45,545 nucleotides of DNA from PLA2 sp036273915 (GTDB lineage: Bacteria; Planctomycetota; PLA2), in NCBI GenBank assembly GCA_036273915.1, contig DASUGR010000071.1, positions 1-45,545 on the forward strand. Reading direction: 5' to 3'. The stretch's first letter is position 1. The number at the start of each line of letters is the position of its first letter. The translations under genes and the position numbers were made by a program. Of the stretch, positions 34,975 through 43,534 are shown one piece after another. The notes under the pieces are model-generated. The model was not told where the DNA came from. It was given only the letters and a program-made list of their open reading frames with translations, and did not search any database.

Positions 34975-36597
34975 TCACCTGCTCCGCTGCTCCGGATCGT
35001 GGGCGAGGCGCGGGTAGATCACGCGGCCGGCCACGCGCTTCCCCTTGAGCGCCCCGAGGATCGTCCGGACGTGTTCGCCCGGCACGGCGACGAAGGTGAC
35101 CCGCTCGAGGATGTTGATGCGGCCCACGACGCTGCCGGGCAGACCCGCCTCGCCCGTGATCGCCCCGACGATCGACGCGGGGCGCACGCGATTCCAGCTG
35201 CCGACGGGGATGACGATCTCCACGAACTCCTCGCTGTCCGCGCGTGCCGGCGCCCGGGGCTGCGGGTCGGGGTCGGGCGCGACGTAGAGCGGGGCCTCCC
35301 CCCACGCCAGCCGCGCCGCGGCCGCGGCCAGGTCGGCGAAGTCGTACCCCTCCTCGGCGTGCATCTCCTTGACCATGTTGAGGAACGGCGCCCGGTCCTC
35401 CTCCGTGAGCGCCCGCAGCTTGTCCTGGAAGCGCTCGCGACGCCGGTCCGCGAGCTCGGCGCGGCCGGGGATGCGCATCGGCTCCATCGGACGGCCGCTG
35501 AATCGCTCGATCGCGCGCATCATGCCGCGGTCGCGGGGCTGCCAGAAGGTGATCGAACGCCCCGTGCGCCCCGCGCGACCGGTGCGCCCGATGCGATGCA
35601 CGTAGATCTCCTGGTGCCGCGGGATGTCGTAGTTGACCACCAGCCCGATGTGATCCACGTCGAGGCCGCGCGCCGCGACGTCGGTCGCCACGACGATCTG
35701 CGTCTTGCGCGCCTTGAGCCGCTGCACGACCGCCTCGCGCGCCTTCTGGTCCATGCCGCCGTGGATGCACTCCGCCTGGTAGCCGCGGCCCTGCAAGTGC
35801 TCGGCCAGCTCGGCCGTGGCCCGTTGCGTGCCCGCGAAGATGAGCACCGCCTCGTAGTCCTCCGCCTCCAGCACGCGCTCGAGGGCCTCGTTCTTCTCGT
35901 GCCGCCCGACGCTCATCGCGAACTGCTCCGTCCCGGGGAGGGTCAGCGTGCGACTCGCCATCTTCATGTCGACCGCGTTCCTCAGGTGGCGGTCCGCGAT
36001 GCGACGGATCGGCGCGGGCAGCGTCGCGGAGAAGAGCGAGATCTGCCGGTCTTCGGGCGCGTGCTCGAGGATCCACTCGACGTCCTCGATGAACCCCATC
36101 TTGAGCATCTCGTCCGCCTCGTCGAGGCCGAAGAAGCGGACGCGGGCGAGCGAGAGGGTGCCGCGCTCCAGGTGATCGCGCACGCGCCCGGGAGTGCCGA
36201 TGACGACATGCACGCCTCGCTGCAGGGCGTTCCTCTGGATGTGGATCGGCTGGCCGCCGTAGATCGGGAGCACGTGCACGCCGCCGTTGCCGAGGTGCTT
36301 GCCGTACGAACGCACCGCCTCGGCCACCTGCAGCGCCAGCTCGCGGGTCGGCGTGAGCACGATCGCCTGCACCGAGCGGTCGGCCATGTCGAGGCGTTGG
36401 AGCAGCGGCAGCGTGAACGCGGCGGTCTTGCCCGTCCCGGTCTGCGCCTGGCCGAGCAGGTCGCGGCCGAGGAGGAGCGGCGGGATCGCGCCCGCCTGGA
36501 TCGGCGTGGGCTGCTCGTAGCCGAGCTCCTCGAGACTGCGCAGCAGCTCGGGAACGAGGCTCAGGTCCCGAAATGTGGGTTCGGTGTCGGTGTCCAT
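34975..36597 (-). CDS. DEAD-box RNA helicase with DbpA-type C-terminal domain
   Basis: 540 residues. Q motif (YEQPTPIQ, about 27-34), AQTGTGKT (51-58), PTREL, DEAD in GLDEADEM, SAT, then the second RecA domain with VATDVAARGLD and HRIGRTGRAG. The C-terminus (FVEIVIPVGSWNRVRPASIV ... RVTFVAVPGEH) is a DbpA RNA-binding domain, pointing to rRNA or structured RNA remodelling like DeaD/DbpA. GAAGGA lies about 6 nt before ATG 36597. Confidence 0.95.
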   Translation of the reverse strand: MDTDTEPTFRDLSLVPELLRSLEELGYEQPTPIQAGAIPPLLLGRDLLGQAQTGTGKTAAFTLPLLQRLDMADRSVQAIVLTPTRELALQVAEAVRSYGKHLGNGGVHVLPIYGGQPIHIQRNALQRGVHVVIGTPGRVRDHLERGTLSLARVRFFGLDEADEMLKMGFIEDVEWILEHAPEDRQISLFSATLPAPIRRIADRHLRNAVDMKMASRTLTLPGTEQFAMSVGRHEKNEALERVLEAEDYEAVLIFAGTQRATAELAEHLQGRGYQAECIHGGMDQKAREAVVQRLKARKTQIVVATDVAARGLDVDHIGLVVNYDIPRHQEIYVHRIGRTGRAGRTGRSITFWQPRDRGMMRAIERFSGRPMEPMRIPGRAELADRRRERFQDKLRALTEEDRAPFLNMVKEMHAEEGYDFADLAAAAARLAWGEAPLYVAPDPDPQPRAPARADSEEFVEIVIPVGSWNRVRPASIVGAITGEAGLPGSVVGRINILERVTFVAVPGEHVRTILGALKGKRVAGRVIYPRLAHDPEQRSR

Positions 36598-36716
36598 GGG
36601 CGTCCTTCGCTTCCTGCCCGTCCACCGTCCGCGAGGCCGATTCGAGGCAATCCGAGAGCGTACCGCGGGGCCCGGGCGAGGCAAGGTCTGCCGGGGCGCC
36701 GGGCCGTGCGGATCCG

Positions 36717-36995
36717 CTAGAAGAGCTTGCCCGAAAGCGACGCGTCCTTGTCGGTGCGCGTGCCGATCTTCACGTTCGTCACGAGCCGCACGATGCCCTC
36801 CGCGTGGAGCGTCTCGTGGATCCGTCCGATCGTCGCGAGGATCGTCCCGAGCTCGCCCTCGACGTTGGTGCCGTAGGCGTGGAGCTCTACGACGAGGCCC
36901 GACCCCCTGATGATCTCGTGCGCGCGCTTCACCTCCTTGCGCACCGAGACGCCCACGCCCAGGGGAACGACCTGGATCTCCGCCAGCGCTTTCAT
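36717..36995 (-). CDS. MTH1187/UPF0045 thiamine-binding family protein
   Basis: 92 residues covering the whole family fold: ALAEIQVVPLGVGVSVRKEV at the start, LHAYGTNVEGELGTILATI in the middle. Members bind thiamine or a related pyrimidine in archaeal and Bacillus homologues; the role is not firmly known. ATG 36995 is preferred over 37004 because a TACGAT box (37003-37008, minus) ends 7 nt before it and overlaps the other ATG. Confidence 0.88.
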   Translation of the reverse strand: MKALAEIQVVPLGVGVSVRKEVKRAHEIIRGSGLVVELHAYGTNVEGELGTILATIGRIHETLHAEGIVRLVTNVKIGTRTDKDASLSGKLF

Positions 36996-37002
36996 GACCC
37001 CC

Positions 37003-37008
37003 ATCGTA
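37003..37008 (-). promoter_or_regulatory. -10-like TACGAT deciding the UPF0045 start
   Basis: Ends 7 nt before ATG 36995 and overlaps the alternative ATG at 37004. Confidence 0.5.
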
Positions 37009-37087
37009 GGCTGAGCGACCCAATGCTCCCTCCGCCGCTCGCAGGCGGGCGCGTGGTCTCGCCTCCGTGGCGACGGTGCCGCGCAGG

Positions 37088-37113
37088 GGAAGGAGGGGGG
37101 CGCGGGGGGAGGG
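37088..37113 (+). repeat. G-run repeat, 26-mer identical to 22004-22029
   Basis: Abuts the TAAGAT box of the esterase gene. Confidence 0.85.
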
Positions 37114-37119
37114 TAAGAT
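37114..37119 (+). promoter_or_regulatory. -10-like TAAGAT fused to G-run repeat
   Basis: Ends 8 nt before the TTG start at 37128. The G-run repeat 37088-37113 abuts it with no gap. Confidence 0.5.
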
Positions 37120-37127
37120 GCGCGCCC

Positions 37128-38405
37128 TTGCGCATCCTCGCGGCGGTCGGCCTCCTCGTCGCGGTCGCCCGCGCGGGGCCGGCCGAGCTCGCCTACGTCC
37201 AGGAGCCCGATCCGGCGAAGGCCGAGAAGCTCCTCGCGCCGCTGCTCGCGAAGTACAAGACGCCCGGCGCGTGCGAGGGGCTCGTGAAGCTGCTGCGGGG
37301 CAAGCGCTCCTACCCCGCCGCCAAGAAGGACCGCGAGACGCTCGACTTCGCGTGCCCGGACGGCAAGACGCGCCAGTTCACGTACATCCTCCCGTCGAAG
37401 TACGGCCACGCGCGGCCGGCCGGCGTCCTCTTCTGGCTCCACGGCGCGATCCGGCAGCCCGCCCCGGGCGGCGGCGCGGGCGAGGCGCAGATGTTCCGGC
37501 CCGCCGTGGAGGACCTCGGGCTGATCGTCGTCGGGCCGTCCACCTACGACGGCGTCGAGTGGGGCGACCCCGCCTGCCGCGCGCTCGTGATGCACGCGCT
37601 CGATTTCGTGAAGACGCGCTTCAACGTCGACGAGAACCGCGTCTGGATCGCCGGCGACTCCGACGGCGGCCGCGGGACCTACGCGACGGTCGAGACCTTC
37701 GCCCACTTCTTCGGCGCGGCGGTCCCGGTCATCGGCGCGCCCGGCGGCGTGACGCGATTCCTCAACTTCCGGAACCTGCCCTGGTTCGCGATCAACGGCG
37801 GCAAGGACACGATCTTCACGATCGATCACGTCCGGGAGGCGATCGACGGGATGAAGGCCGCGGGCGTCGCGATCGAGTGGAAGCTCGTCGAGAACGGCGG
37901 CCACGACCCCCGCTTCTTCCTCACGTACAAGGACGAGGTGGTGTCCTTCCTGAAGGCGCATCCGCGCGATCCCTATCCGAAGACGGTCGAGTGGTGCATC
38001 GACCCGTCGCGCGAGACCGGGTTCCCCGCGGACACGTTCCGCTGGATCCGCATCGAGGAGGCGGGCGACTCGGAGAGCAACGCCGCCTTCGACGACGAGG
38101 GCGGGATCCTCGGCCGCGGCCTGCCGCGGGTCTCCGCGACCCGCGACGGCAATCGGGTCACGATGAGGACGCGCGGGGTGAAGCGCGTGACGCTGCTCGT
38201 GTCGGACCAGATGCTCGACCTGAAGAAGGACGTCGCGGTCACGGTGAACGACCGCCTGCTCTTCCGCGGCAAGATCCTCCCCGAAGCACGCGCGATCCTC
38301 GAGGAGGCGCGGCGGTTCAAGGACCGTGCGCTCGTCTTCAGCAACCGGATCACGCTCGACGTGGACGCGGAAGCGGTTCCCGGCGAGCCGGCCGCGGGCA
38401 ACTGA
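37128..38405 (+). CDS. Secreted alpha/beta-hydrolase (esterase-like)
   Basis: 425 residues from TTG 37128, fixed by the TAAGAT box 8 nt upstream and by the signal peptide that starts there (RILAAVGLLVAVARA). The hydrolase core shows an oxyanion loop LFWLHGAI (about 101-108), nucleophile elbow GDSDGG with Ser178, Asp227 (INGGKDTIF) and His259 (ENGGHDPRF), a complete catalytic triad. The layout resembles phospholipase/carboxylesterase or PHB-depolymerase-like enzymes. The C-terminal about 120 residues form a separate beta domain. Substrate unknown. Confidence 0.8.
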   Translation: MRILAAVGLLVAVARAGPAELAYVQEPDPAKAEKLLAPLLAKYKTPGACEGLVKLLRGKRSYPAAKKDRETLDFACPDGKTRQFTYILPSKYGHARPAGVLFWLHGAIRQPAPGGGAGEAQMFRPAVEDLGLIVVGPSTYDGVEWGDPACRALVMHALDFVKTRFNVDENRVWIAGDSDGGRGTYATVETFAHFFGAAVPVIGAPGGVTRFLNFRNLPWFAINGGKDTIFTIDHVREAIDGMKAAGVAIEWKLVENGGHDPRFFLTYKDEVVSFLKAHPRDPYPKTVEWCIDPSRETGFPADTFRWIRIEEAGDSESNAAFDDEGGILGRGLPRVSATRDGNRVTMRTRGVKRVTLLVSDQMLDLKKDVAVTVNDRLLFRGKILPEARAILEEARRFKDRALVFSNRITLDVDAEAVPGEPAAGN

Positions 38406-38416
38406 TCCGTTGCATC

Positions 38417-38439
38417 GAAGGAGAGGGGCGCGGGGGGAG
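38417..38439 (+). repeat. G-run repeat (CGC core)
   Basis: Abuts the TAGAAT box of the decayed gene, 12 nt after the esterase stop. Confidence 0.7.
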
Positions 38440-38445
38440 TAGAAT
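38440..38445 (+). promoter_or_regulatory. -10-like TAGAAT fused to G-run repeat
   Basis: Ends 7 nt before GTG 38453, abutting the repeat 38417-38439. Confidence 0.45.
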
Positions 38446-38452
38446 CGCCTGC

Positions 38453-38641
38453 GTGGCCGCACGCGCGCCGATCGCCGCGGTCCTGCTGCTCGCCGCCGCG
38501 GCGTGGGCTGGCGACGAGGTCGTCGTGAGCGAGGAGTGGCGCGCTCCGGCGCGTGCGGGTGACCGAGGCGACGATCGGCAACGTCAACCAGCAGCCGCTC
38601 TCGCTGTTCGTCGAACTCGAGTGCCTCGGCTCCGGCCCTGA
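38453..38641 (+). pseudogene. Frameshifted, truncated secreted-protein remnant
   Basis: From GTG 38453 the frame gives a clean signal peptide (PIAAVLLLAAAAWAGDEVVV) then turns Arg-rich and stops at 38641. In the +1-shifted frame from about 38550 the sequence becomes protein-like (VRVTEATIGNVNQQPLSLFV, then ELECLGSG) and runs into the end of the convergent oxidoreductase gene. This looks like a gene that lost a base near 38545 and its 3' part. The promoter (TAGAAT) is still present. A sequencing error could explain the shift but not the missing 3' end. Confidence 0.6.
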
Positions 38642-38643
38642 GC

Positions 38644-39714
38644 CTACGCCGCCGGGTAGTCGGTGTACCCCTTCTCGCCCGGCGTGTAGAAGGTGCTCGT
38701 GTCCGCCGTCGCGAGCGGCGCGCCGCTCCGGAGTCGCTCGGGAAGGTCGGGGTTCGCGATGAACGGGCGGCCGAACGCGACGAGGTCGCCGCGGCCAGCC
38801 TCGAGATCCTTCTCCGCGCGCTCCGCGTCGTAGCCGCCCGAGAGCATGAACGTGCCCCCGAACCCCCTCCGCATCCTCTCGACCGTCGACTCCTGAGGCT
38901 TCGGCGCCCCCATCGCCGAGTGGTCGACGACGTGGAGGTACACGAGACCGATCTCGCCGAGCCGCCGCGCGAGGTGCTCGTACTGCGGCTCGACCTCGGG
39001 GAAGGGCGCGATGTCGTTGAAGACGCCGTAGGGCGAGAGCCGGATCCCGACGCGGTCCTTGCCGATCGCCTTCGCCGCCGCGGAGGCCACCTCGAGCACG
39101 AAGCGGCAGCGGTTCTCGATCGACCCGCCGTAGCCGTCCGCGCGCCGGTTCGCGCCCGGGTTCAGGAACTGCTCCAGCAGGTACCCGTTCGCGGAGTGGA
39201 GCTCCACGCCGTCGAGCCCCGCCTCGCGCGCGTTCCGCGCCCCTTGCGCGAACTCTTCGATCGCCTTCCGGATGTCTCCCTCGGTCATCGCGCGCGGCAC
39301 GGGGTGCGGCTGCGGCCCCTGCGCGTCGGTGAACATCTTCCCGGCGGCGGCGACCGCTGACGGCGCGACCATCTCGGCGCCCGCGGGGAGGTTCAGCGGG
39401 TGTCCCACGCGCCCCGTGTGCATCATCTGGAGGAAGATCCGCCCGCCGTTTCTGTGCACGGCGTCGGCGACGGCCCTCCAACCCTTCACCTGCTCCCTGC
39501 TGAAGATCCCGGGGATGCGCGGGTAGCCGAGGCCGTTCGGCGAGGGGGAAGTCCCCTCGGTGACGATCAGGCCCGCGCCCGCGCGCTGCGCGTAGTAGGT
39601 GGCGACGATCGGGCCCGGCACGTTGCCGATCGAGCGGTTGCGCGTCATCGGCGACATGACGATGCGGTTTCTGAGCGAGAGGGGACCGAGCGTGTAGGGG
39701 GAGAAGAGCTTCAT
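38644..39714 (-). CDS. Old yellow enzyme (FMN-dependent NAD(P)H oxidoreductase)
   Basis: 356 residues, TIM-barrel flavoprotein of the NemA/OYE group. Visible motifs: RNRIVMSPMTRNRS near the N-terminus, GGRIFLQMMHTGRVGHP, and DGVELHSANGYLLEQFLNP with the His/Asn pair that binds the substrate carbonyl. NRRADGYGGSIENRCRF and GDLVAFGRPFIANPDL at the phosphate site complete the set. It reduces activated C=C bonds or electrophiles using NAD(P)H. ATG 39714 has a TAGCAT box 11 nt upstream (39726-39731, minus). Confidence 0.93.
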   Translation of the reverse strand: MKLFSPYTLGPLSLRNRIVMSPMTRNRSIGNVPGPIVATYYAQRAGAGLIVTEGTSPSPNGLGYPRIPGIFSREQVKGWRAVADAVHRNGGRIFLQMMHTGRVGHPLNLPAGAEMVAPSAVAAAGKMFTDAQGPQPHPVPRAMTEGDIRKAIEEFAQGARNAREAGLDGVELHSANGYLLEQFLNPGANRRADGYGGSIENRCRFVLEVASAAAKAIGKDRVGIRLSPYGVFNDIAPFPEVEPQYEHLARRLGEIGLVYLHVVDHSAMGAPKPQESTVERMRRGFGGTFMLSGGYDAERAEKDLEAGRGDLVAFGRPFIANPDLPERLRSGAPLATADTSTFYTPGEKGYTDYPAA

Positions 39715-39736
39715 GGCGGGGCGCGATGCTACCAGC

Positions 39737-39762
39737 GAAGGGGAGGGGCTCCGGGGAGGGGG
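39737..39762 (+). repeat. G-run repeat (CTCC core)
   Basis: In the divergent spacer between the old yellow enzyme and beta-helix genes. Confidence 0.65.
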
Positions 39763-39806
39763 ACTGCCGGTGACGACCTCTTGATGCGGGCCGCCCGGGA
39801 TCGCGC

Positions 39807-39812
39807 TACGAT
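39807..39812 (+). promoter_or_regulatory. -10-like TACGAT
   Basis: Ends 8 nt before ATG 39821; leaderless-type spacing. Confidence 0.55.
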
Positions 39813-39820
39813 GGCACATC

Positions 39821-40789
39821 ATGATCCGTCGCGGGCTCCGGATCCTCCTCGTCGTCGCGGGCGCCGCGTTCGCGGAGGACAAGCCGCTGCCCCTCGCGAA
39901 GAGCACGACGCTGCCGAGCGGGGGGTCCTACTTCGTCGAGGGGAGGCAGGAGATCGTCTGGGGCCAGGAGATCTCGATCCAGAAGGGCACGCGCCTCGCG
40001 GGCCAGGGCGAGAACGCGGTCCTCGTCGTCTCCGGCGCGCTCCAGGTGCGCGGGATCTTCGGCGACAGCGTCAAGATCGACAACCTGGCGATCGAGGTGT
40101 CGGAGAAGTGCGAGCGCGTCCACCTCGAGTCCGTCGACCTCAACGGCTGCGCGATCCGCACCGTCCCCGACAAGGCGTGCGAAGCGCGGATCCATCTGGA
40201 GGAGGTGCGCCTCGACGGCTGTCCCGTCGAGCTGACGCTGAAGAAGGGGGAGGTGACGATCCTCAACAGCCGCACGAAGGGCCCCGTGAAGATCGTCGCC
40301 GTTCCGGAGGAGGGGAAGAGGACCGCGGTCTCCGCGTTCGTGAACGCCTGCAACGTCGACCGCGACTTCTACGCGGAGGGGATCGACTCGCTGGTCGTGC
40401 GCGCCTGCCTGTTCTCCGGCACGAAGATCGGCTTCAAGGACTGCGCCGAGCTGGCCTTCGACGCCAACATCGTGAAGTCGCCCTCGATCCTCTTCGAGCA
40501 GACGCAGCCGGGCGGGTTCAGGAAGACGGCGCTGCAGAAGAGCGACTTCCACGGGTGCAAGCTCGTGTTCAAGGTGCCCCGCGCGGACCCCAAGAAGGAC
40601 AACATCCCGTGCGACAAATGCTGGTTCCAGGGCCGCACGAAGAAGGAGGAGATCCTCGGGAAAGACATCGTGGACGGCACGACGGACGAGACGACCGGCG
40701 CGTTCATCGTCTTCAGGAAGATCAACGAGCGCGAGCTGATGCTCGGCGGCATGACCACCCAGCGCGGGATGCCGGGCAGCAACAAGTAG
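39821..40789 (+). CDS. Secreted beta-helix-like protein, unknown function
   Basis: 322 residues: short signal peptide (LRILLVVAGAAFA), then many regularly spaced beta segments (VKIDNLAIEVSEKCERVHLE, VDLNGCAIRTV, VRLDGCPVELTL) that suggest a right-handed parallel beta-helix, as in pectate-lyase-like surface proteins. No catalytic signature is visible. Several Cys residues (DLNGC, RLDGC, CDKCW) recur at strand ends. It is a single-gene unit. Confidence 0.68.
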   Translation: MIRRGLRILLVVAGAAFAEDKPLPLAKSTTLPSGGSYFVEGRQEIVWGQEISIQKGTRLAGQGENAVLVVSGALQVRGIFGDSVKIDNLAIEVSEKCERVHLESVDLNGCAIRTVPDKACEARIHLEEVRLDGCPVELTLKKGEVTILNSRTKGPVKIVAVPEEGKRTAVSAFVNACNVDRDFYAEGIDSLVVRACLFSGTKIGFKDCAELAFDANIVKSPSILFEQTQPGGFRKTALQKSDFHGCKLVFKVPRADPKKDNIPCDKCWFQGRTKKEEILGKDIVDGTTDETTGAFIVFRKINERELMLGGMTTQRGMPGSNK

Positions 40790-40800
40790 GGCAGGCAGGC

Positions 40801-40814
40801 GGAGGGGCCCGGGG
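40801..40814 (+). repeat. G-run repeat, short (CCC core)
   Basis: GGAGGGGCCCGGGG between convergent genes. Confidence 0.5.
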
Positions 40815-40826
40815 AACCCGGCGGCG

Positions 40827-41291
40827 CTACTCCGGCGGCAGCTCGTAGACGCCGTCGCGGCCGGCGATCAGGCGCTTCTGGCGGACGAGCTCGTCCCATA
40901 CTTCTTGCGGGTACTGGTCGGGCGGGCGCACGCCGACGATCGACGACTCGCGGCCCGAGCTCATCGGGCCGTGCCCCATCGTCGACTCCGAGTCCAGGCG
41001 CACGATCTTGAGCCGCTGCCGGAACGCCTTGAGCGCGCGCTTCAGGACGTCGCGGTCGTGCTCGACGAGCTGGCGCTTCCCAGACTGCCAGTCCCAGACG
41101 ATCCGCTTCAGCGCGTCGAGGTCGCGCTCCTCGATCGCGACGAAGAGCTCGACGTCGTCCTTCTCCCGCGCGGCCTCGAAGGCCCGCTTGGCCTCGGCCC
41201 ACGCGTTGTCGGGCGCGGCGCCGACCTGGAGCTGCGCGACGACGTCGATGAGGACCCGGCTCAGGAGGTCGCAGCGGGGATCGATCTTCAC
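40827..41291 (-). CDS. Hypothetical protein
   Basis: 154 residues from GTG 41291, supported by TATGAT (41300-41305, minus) ending 8 nt upstream. No signal peptide. Mostly helical and charged (AWAEAKRAFEAAREKDDVEL, RDVLKRALKAFRQRLKIV), ending in YPQEVWDELVRQKRLIAGRD, which reads like a small winged-helix or DNA-binding tail. Family not recognised. Confidence 0.62.
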   Translation of the reverse strand: MKIDPRCDLLSRVLIDVVAQLQVGAAPDNAWAEAKRAFEAAREKDDVELFVAIEERDLDALKRIVWDWQSGKRQLVEHDRDVLKRALKAFRQRLKIVRLDSESTMGHGPMSSGRESSIVGVRPPDQYPQEVWDELVRQKRLIAGRDGVYELPPE

Positions 41292-41349
41292 GCCCGGGAA
41301 TCATAGCGCATGCGCGAATCAGCGCTCCGGGATCGGCGCGCTCGGGCGG

Positions 41350-41365
41350 CCCCCGGAGCCCCCCC
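41350..41365 (-). repeat. G-run repeat (G7-CTCC-G5)
   Basis: 5 nt past the stop of the carboxypeptidase-regulatory-like gene. Confidence 0.75.
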
Positions 41366-41370
41366 GCTTC

Positions 41371-43323
41371 CTACTCGACGGCGAACTCGCCCGGGTTCGG
41401 CACGCGCACCTCGACGCGACGCTTGCCGCACTGGACCTCGTACTGGCCCGCGGCCAGCGCGTCGAAGGTCGCGACCTCGTTCTCCACGCGCGCCGTGCGG
41501 CGCATCCAGCCGAGCGCCGGGTCCGACGAGAGGAGCATCACCTCGCGCGCGCGGAGCTTGGGCGACGGACGCACGACGAGCGTGTGGAGCGCGGGCACCG
41601 CCACCTTCTCCTCCTGCTCGCCCGCGCGCAGCGTGATCCGGCGCGTGGAGATCGACCAGCGAGCCTCGCGGTCTTTGAGGAAGAGGATCAGCGAGTAGTC
41701 CTGCGGCTGCACGCTGCCGAGGTCGCAGCGGCCGTCCGCCTCGACCTGGCGCGCGGACACCGTGCCCGCCTCGCACCAGAGCGCCGCGAAGAGCCGCCCT
41801 TCGGCGCCGCTCCCGGCGAAGCGGTCCACGCGCAGCTTCAGGCGCGCCGGCTCGCGGAAGCGGATCGTCACCGTGCCGGCGCGGCGGGGATCGAAGGACT
41901 CTTGGCCGGTGCCGTAGTCCTTGACCGAGGCGCGCAGGAGCGCCTCGCCCTCCGTCGTCTCGGGCAGGAGGACGAGCCACTGGCCGTCGGAGCACCGGAG
42001 GGCGTCCGCCTGCTGCTCGCGCGCGCCCGGGCCGCTCCCGAGGACGAGCGCGAACCGCGTCGTCCCCTGCGCCACCTCGCCGTTGGGGCCGAGGAGCCTC
42101 GCGGCGACGGACGTGCCCGCCGCCGGTGCCTCGAACGGCAGCTCGACTTCCGTCGAGACGTCCGTGACCTCCGCGACCGCGTGCGCCAGCAGGTTCCGGC
42201 CTCCGAGGAAGGCCGCGATCAGGTAGCGGCCCGGGTCGAGGTCGTACCAGATCGCGCGCCCTCCCGTCTGCGACGCGGCGCGCCCCTGGTCGTCCTTGAG
42301 CGACTCGGGGTCGACGGCGCGGCCCTCGACGCGCCGCAGCCGGAACTCGACGCGGTCGGGGACGAGAAGCCCCTCGGCCGGCACGAGTCGGGCGGCGAGC
42401 ATGCGCCGGCCCTCGAGCTTGAGGACGAGCGGCCCGCTTGCGGCCACGCCCGCGTCATACTCGGTCTCCTGGGATTGGAGGGGCTCCGGGAACCATACCT
42501 CGGCGCGCACGCGGCACGTGCCCCTCGGCAGGCGCGCCGTGCCGGGGTCGGGGAGCCACGCGTCCGAGCCGTTCCCCAGCGGGCCCTGCCACGTGACCCA
42601 CGCGTTCTCGGCGCGCTCGCCGTCCGGCATCCGCACCTCGACGGGCACGGCCGCCACGGGCTGCGCCCGGAAGTCGAGGACGGCATCCGGCTGCACGTAG
42701 TTGTTGCGCGGCTCCGGCTGGAGGTCGTAGTCCTCGTGGAAGGCGGTGATGCGGTGCCAGGCCGGCACGAGCCCCTTGATCTCGTAGCGGCCCTCGGAGT
42801 CCGTGCGCGCGGAGTGGCGCACCTGGCGGCGCCAGAGCTCGCCCTCGATCGCGGCGCTCGCGATCACGCCCACGTCGACGTCCTCGTGCGCACGCTCCCG
42901 CGTGCGGCGCGCCGCCACGGCAAGGTCGAAGGGCTGCGCCTGGGGCGACGCGGTGACGACGACGTCGCGGACCGGCTCGCCGGAGGGATCGCGCACGAAG
43001 CCGGTCACGGTGCCGTTGCCCTCGAAGAGCGCCTTCCCTCCGGACCCCGCGAGCGCCTTGCCGAGCTCTTCCTGCGCGCCCGCGGCGAGGTCGCGGAGCG
43101 AGGTCGCGACACCCGTCGCGTCCGCCGCGGACCCGGGCTGGCCCGATTCTGCGGTCCCGGAGCCCGCCGGCCCGGCCCGCTGCCCTTCGCCGAGGTCCAG
43201 GGAAGCCGCGTCGCGGGGAGCGGAGCCCGAGCGCCGCGCGGCCGGCGCCGACGACGGCCAGAGCACGGCGCCCGCGAGGATGCCGCCGGCGAACGCCGCC
43301 GCGCAGAGCAGGAGGACCCGCAT
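41371..43323 (-). CDS. Membrane-anchored protein with carboxypeptidase-regulatory-like domains
   Basis: 650 residues. An N-terminal signal anchor (LLLCAAAFAGGILAGAVLW) and a low-complexity Gly/Ala/Ser linker are followed by several Ig-like beta-sandwich domains. The first reads GTVTGFVRDPSGEPVRDVVV ... RTDSEGRYEIKGLVPAWHRI, the CarboxypepD_reg pattern. It is probably an envelope or surface protein with no visible enzyme site. TACAAT (43334-43339, minus) ends 10 nt before ATG 43323. A G-run repeat lies 5 nt past the stop. Confidence 0.75.
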   Translation of the reverse strand: MRVLLLCAAAFAGGILAGAVLWPSSAPAARRSGSAPRDAASLDLGEGQRAGPAGSGTAESGQPGSAADATGVATSLRDLAAGAQEELGKALAGSGGKALFEGNGTVTGFVRDPSGEPVRDVVVTASPQAQPFDLAVAARRTRERAHEDVDVGVIASAAIEGELWRRQVRHSARTDSEGRYEIKGLVPAWHRITAFHEDYDLQPEPRNNYVQPDAVLDFRAQPVAAVPVEVRMPDGERAENAWVTWQGPLGNGSDAWLPDPGTARLPRGTCRVRAEVWFPEPLQSQETEYDAGVAASGPLVLKLEGRRMLAARLVPAEGLLVPDRVEFRLRRVEGRAVDPESLKDDQGRAASQTGGRAIWYDLDPGRYLIAAFLGGRNLLAHAVAEVTDVSTEVELPFEAPAAGTSVAARLLGPNGEVAQGTTRFALVLGSGPGAREQQADALRCSDGQWLVLLPETTEGEALLRASVKDYGTGQESFDPRRAGTVTIRFREPARLKLRVDRFAGSGAEGRLFAALWCEAGTVSARQVEADGRCDLGSVQPQDYSLILFLKDREARWSISTRRITLRAGEQEEKVAVPALHTLVVRPSPKLRAREVMLLSSDPALGWMRRTARVENEVATFDALAAGQYEVQCGKRRVEVRVPNPGEFAVE

Positions 43324-43534
43324 CCGGAGGCTGATTGTACGCGCGGCACGTCGTCGTGCCCTCGCTCTCGGCGTTTGGTGAAGCTCGCCATGGAGGGGAG
43401 CGTGCGCGACGCGATGCCCCGCGACGGGGTCGCCGCTCACCGGCGGGGCGGACCTTGCCCACGCCGTCGCGGACGACCTCTTCGGGGCCGCTCGCGCGGG
43501 CACGCTCGAGGCGGGCGTTGTCGATCTCTGCGAA
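43324..43534. other. 211-bp spacer without a supported gene
   Basis: Contains the TACAAT promoter of the minus-strand gene. A plus-strand stretch reads protein-like (DLAHAVADDLFGAARAGTLE), but no start or family can be assigned, so it may be a decayed gene. Confidence 0.3.
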
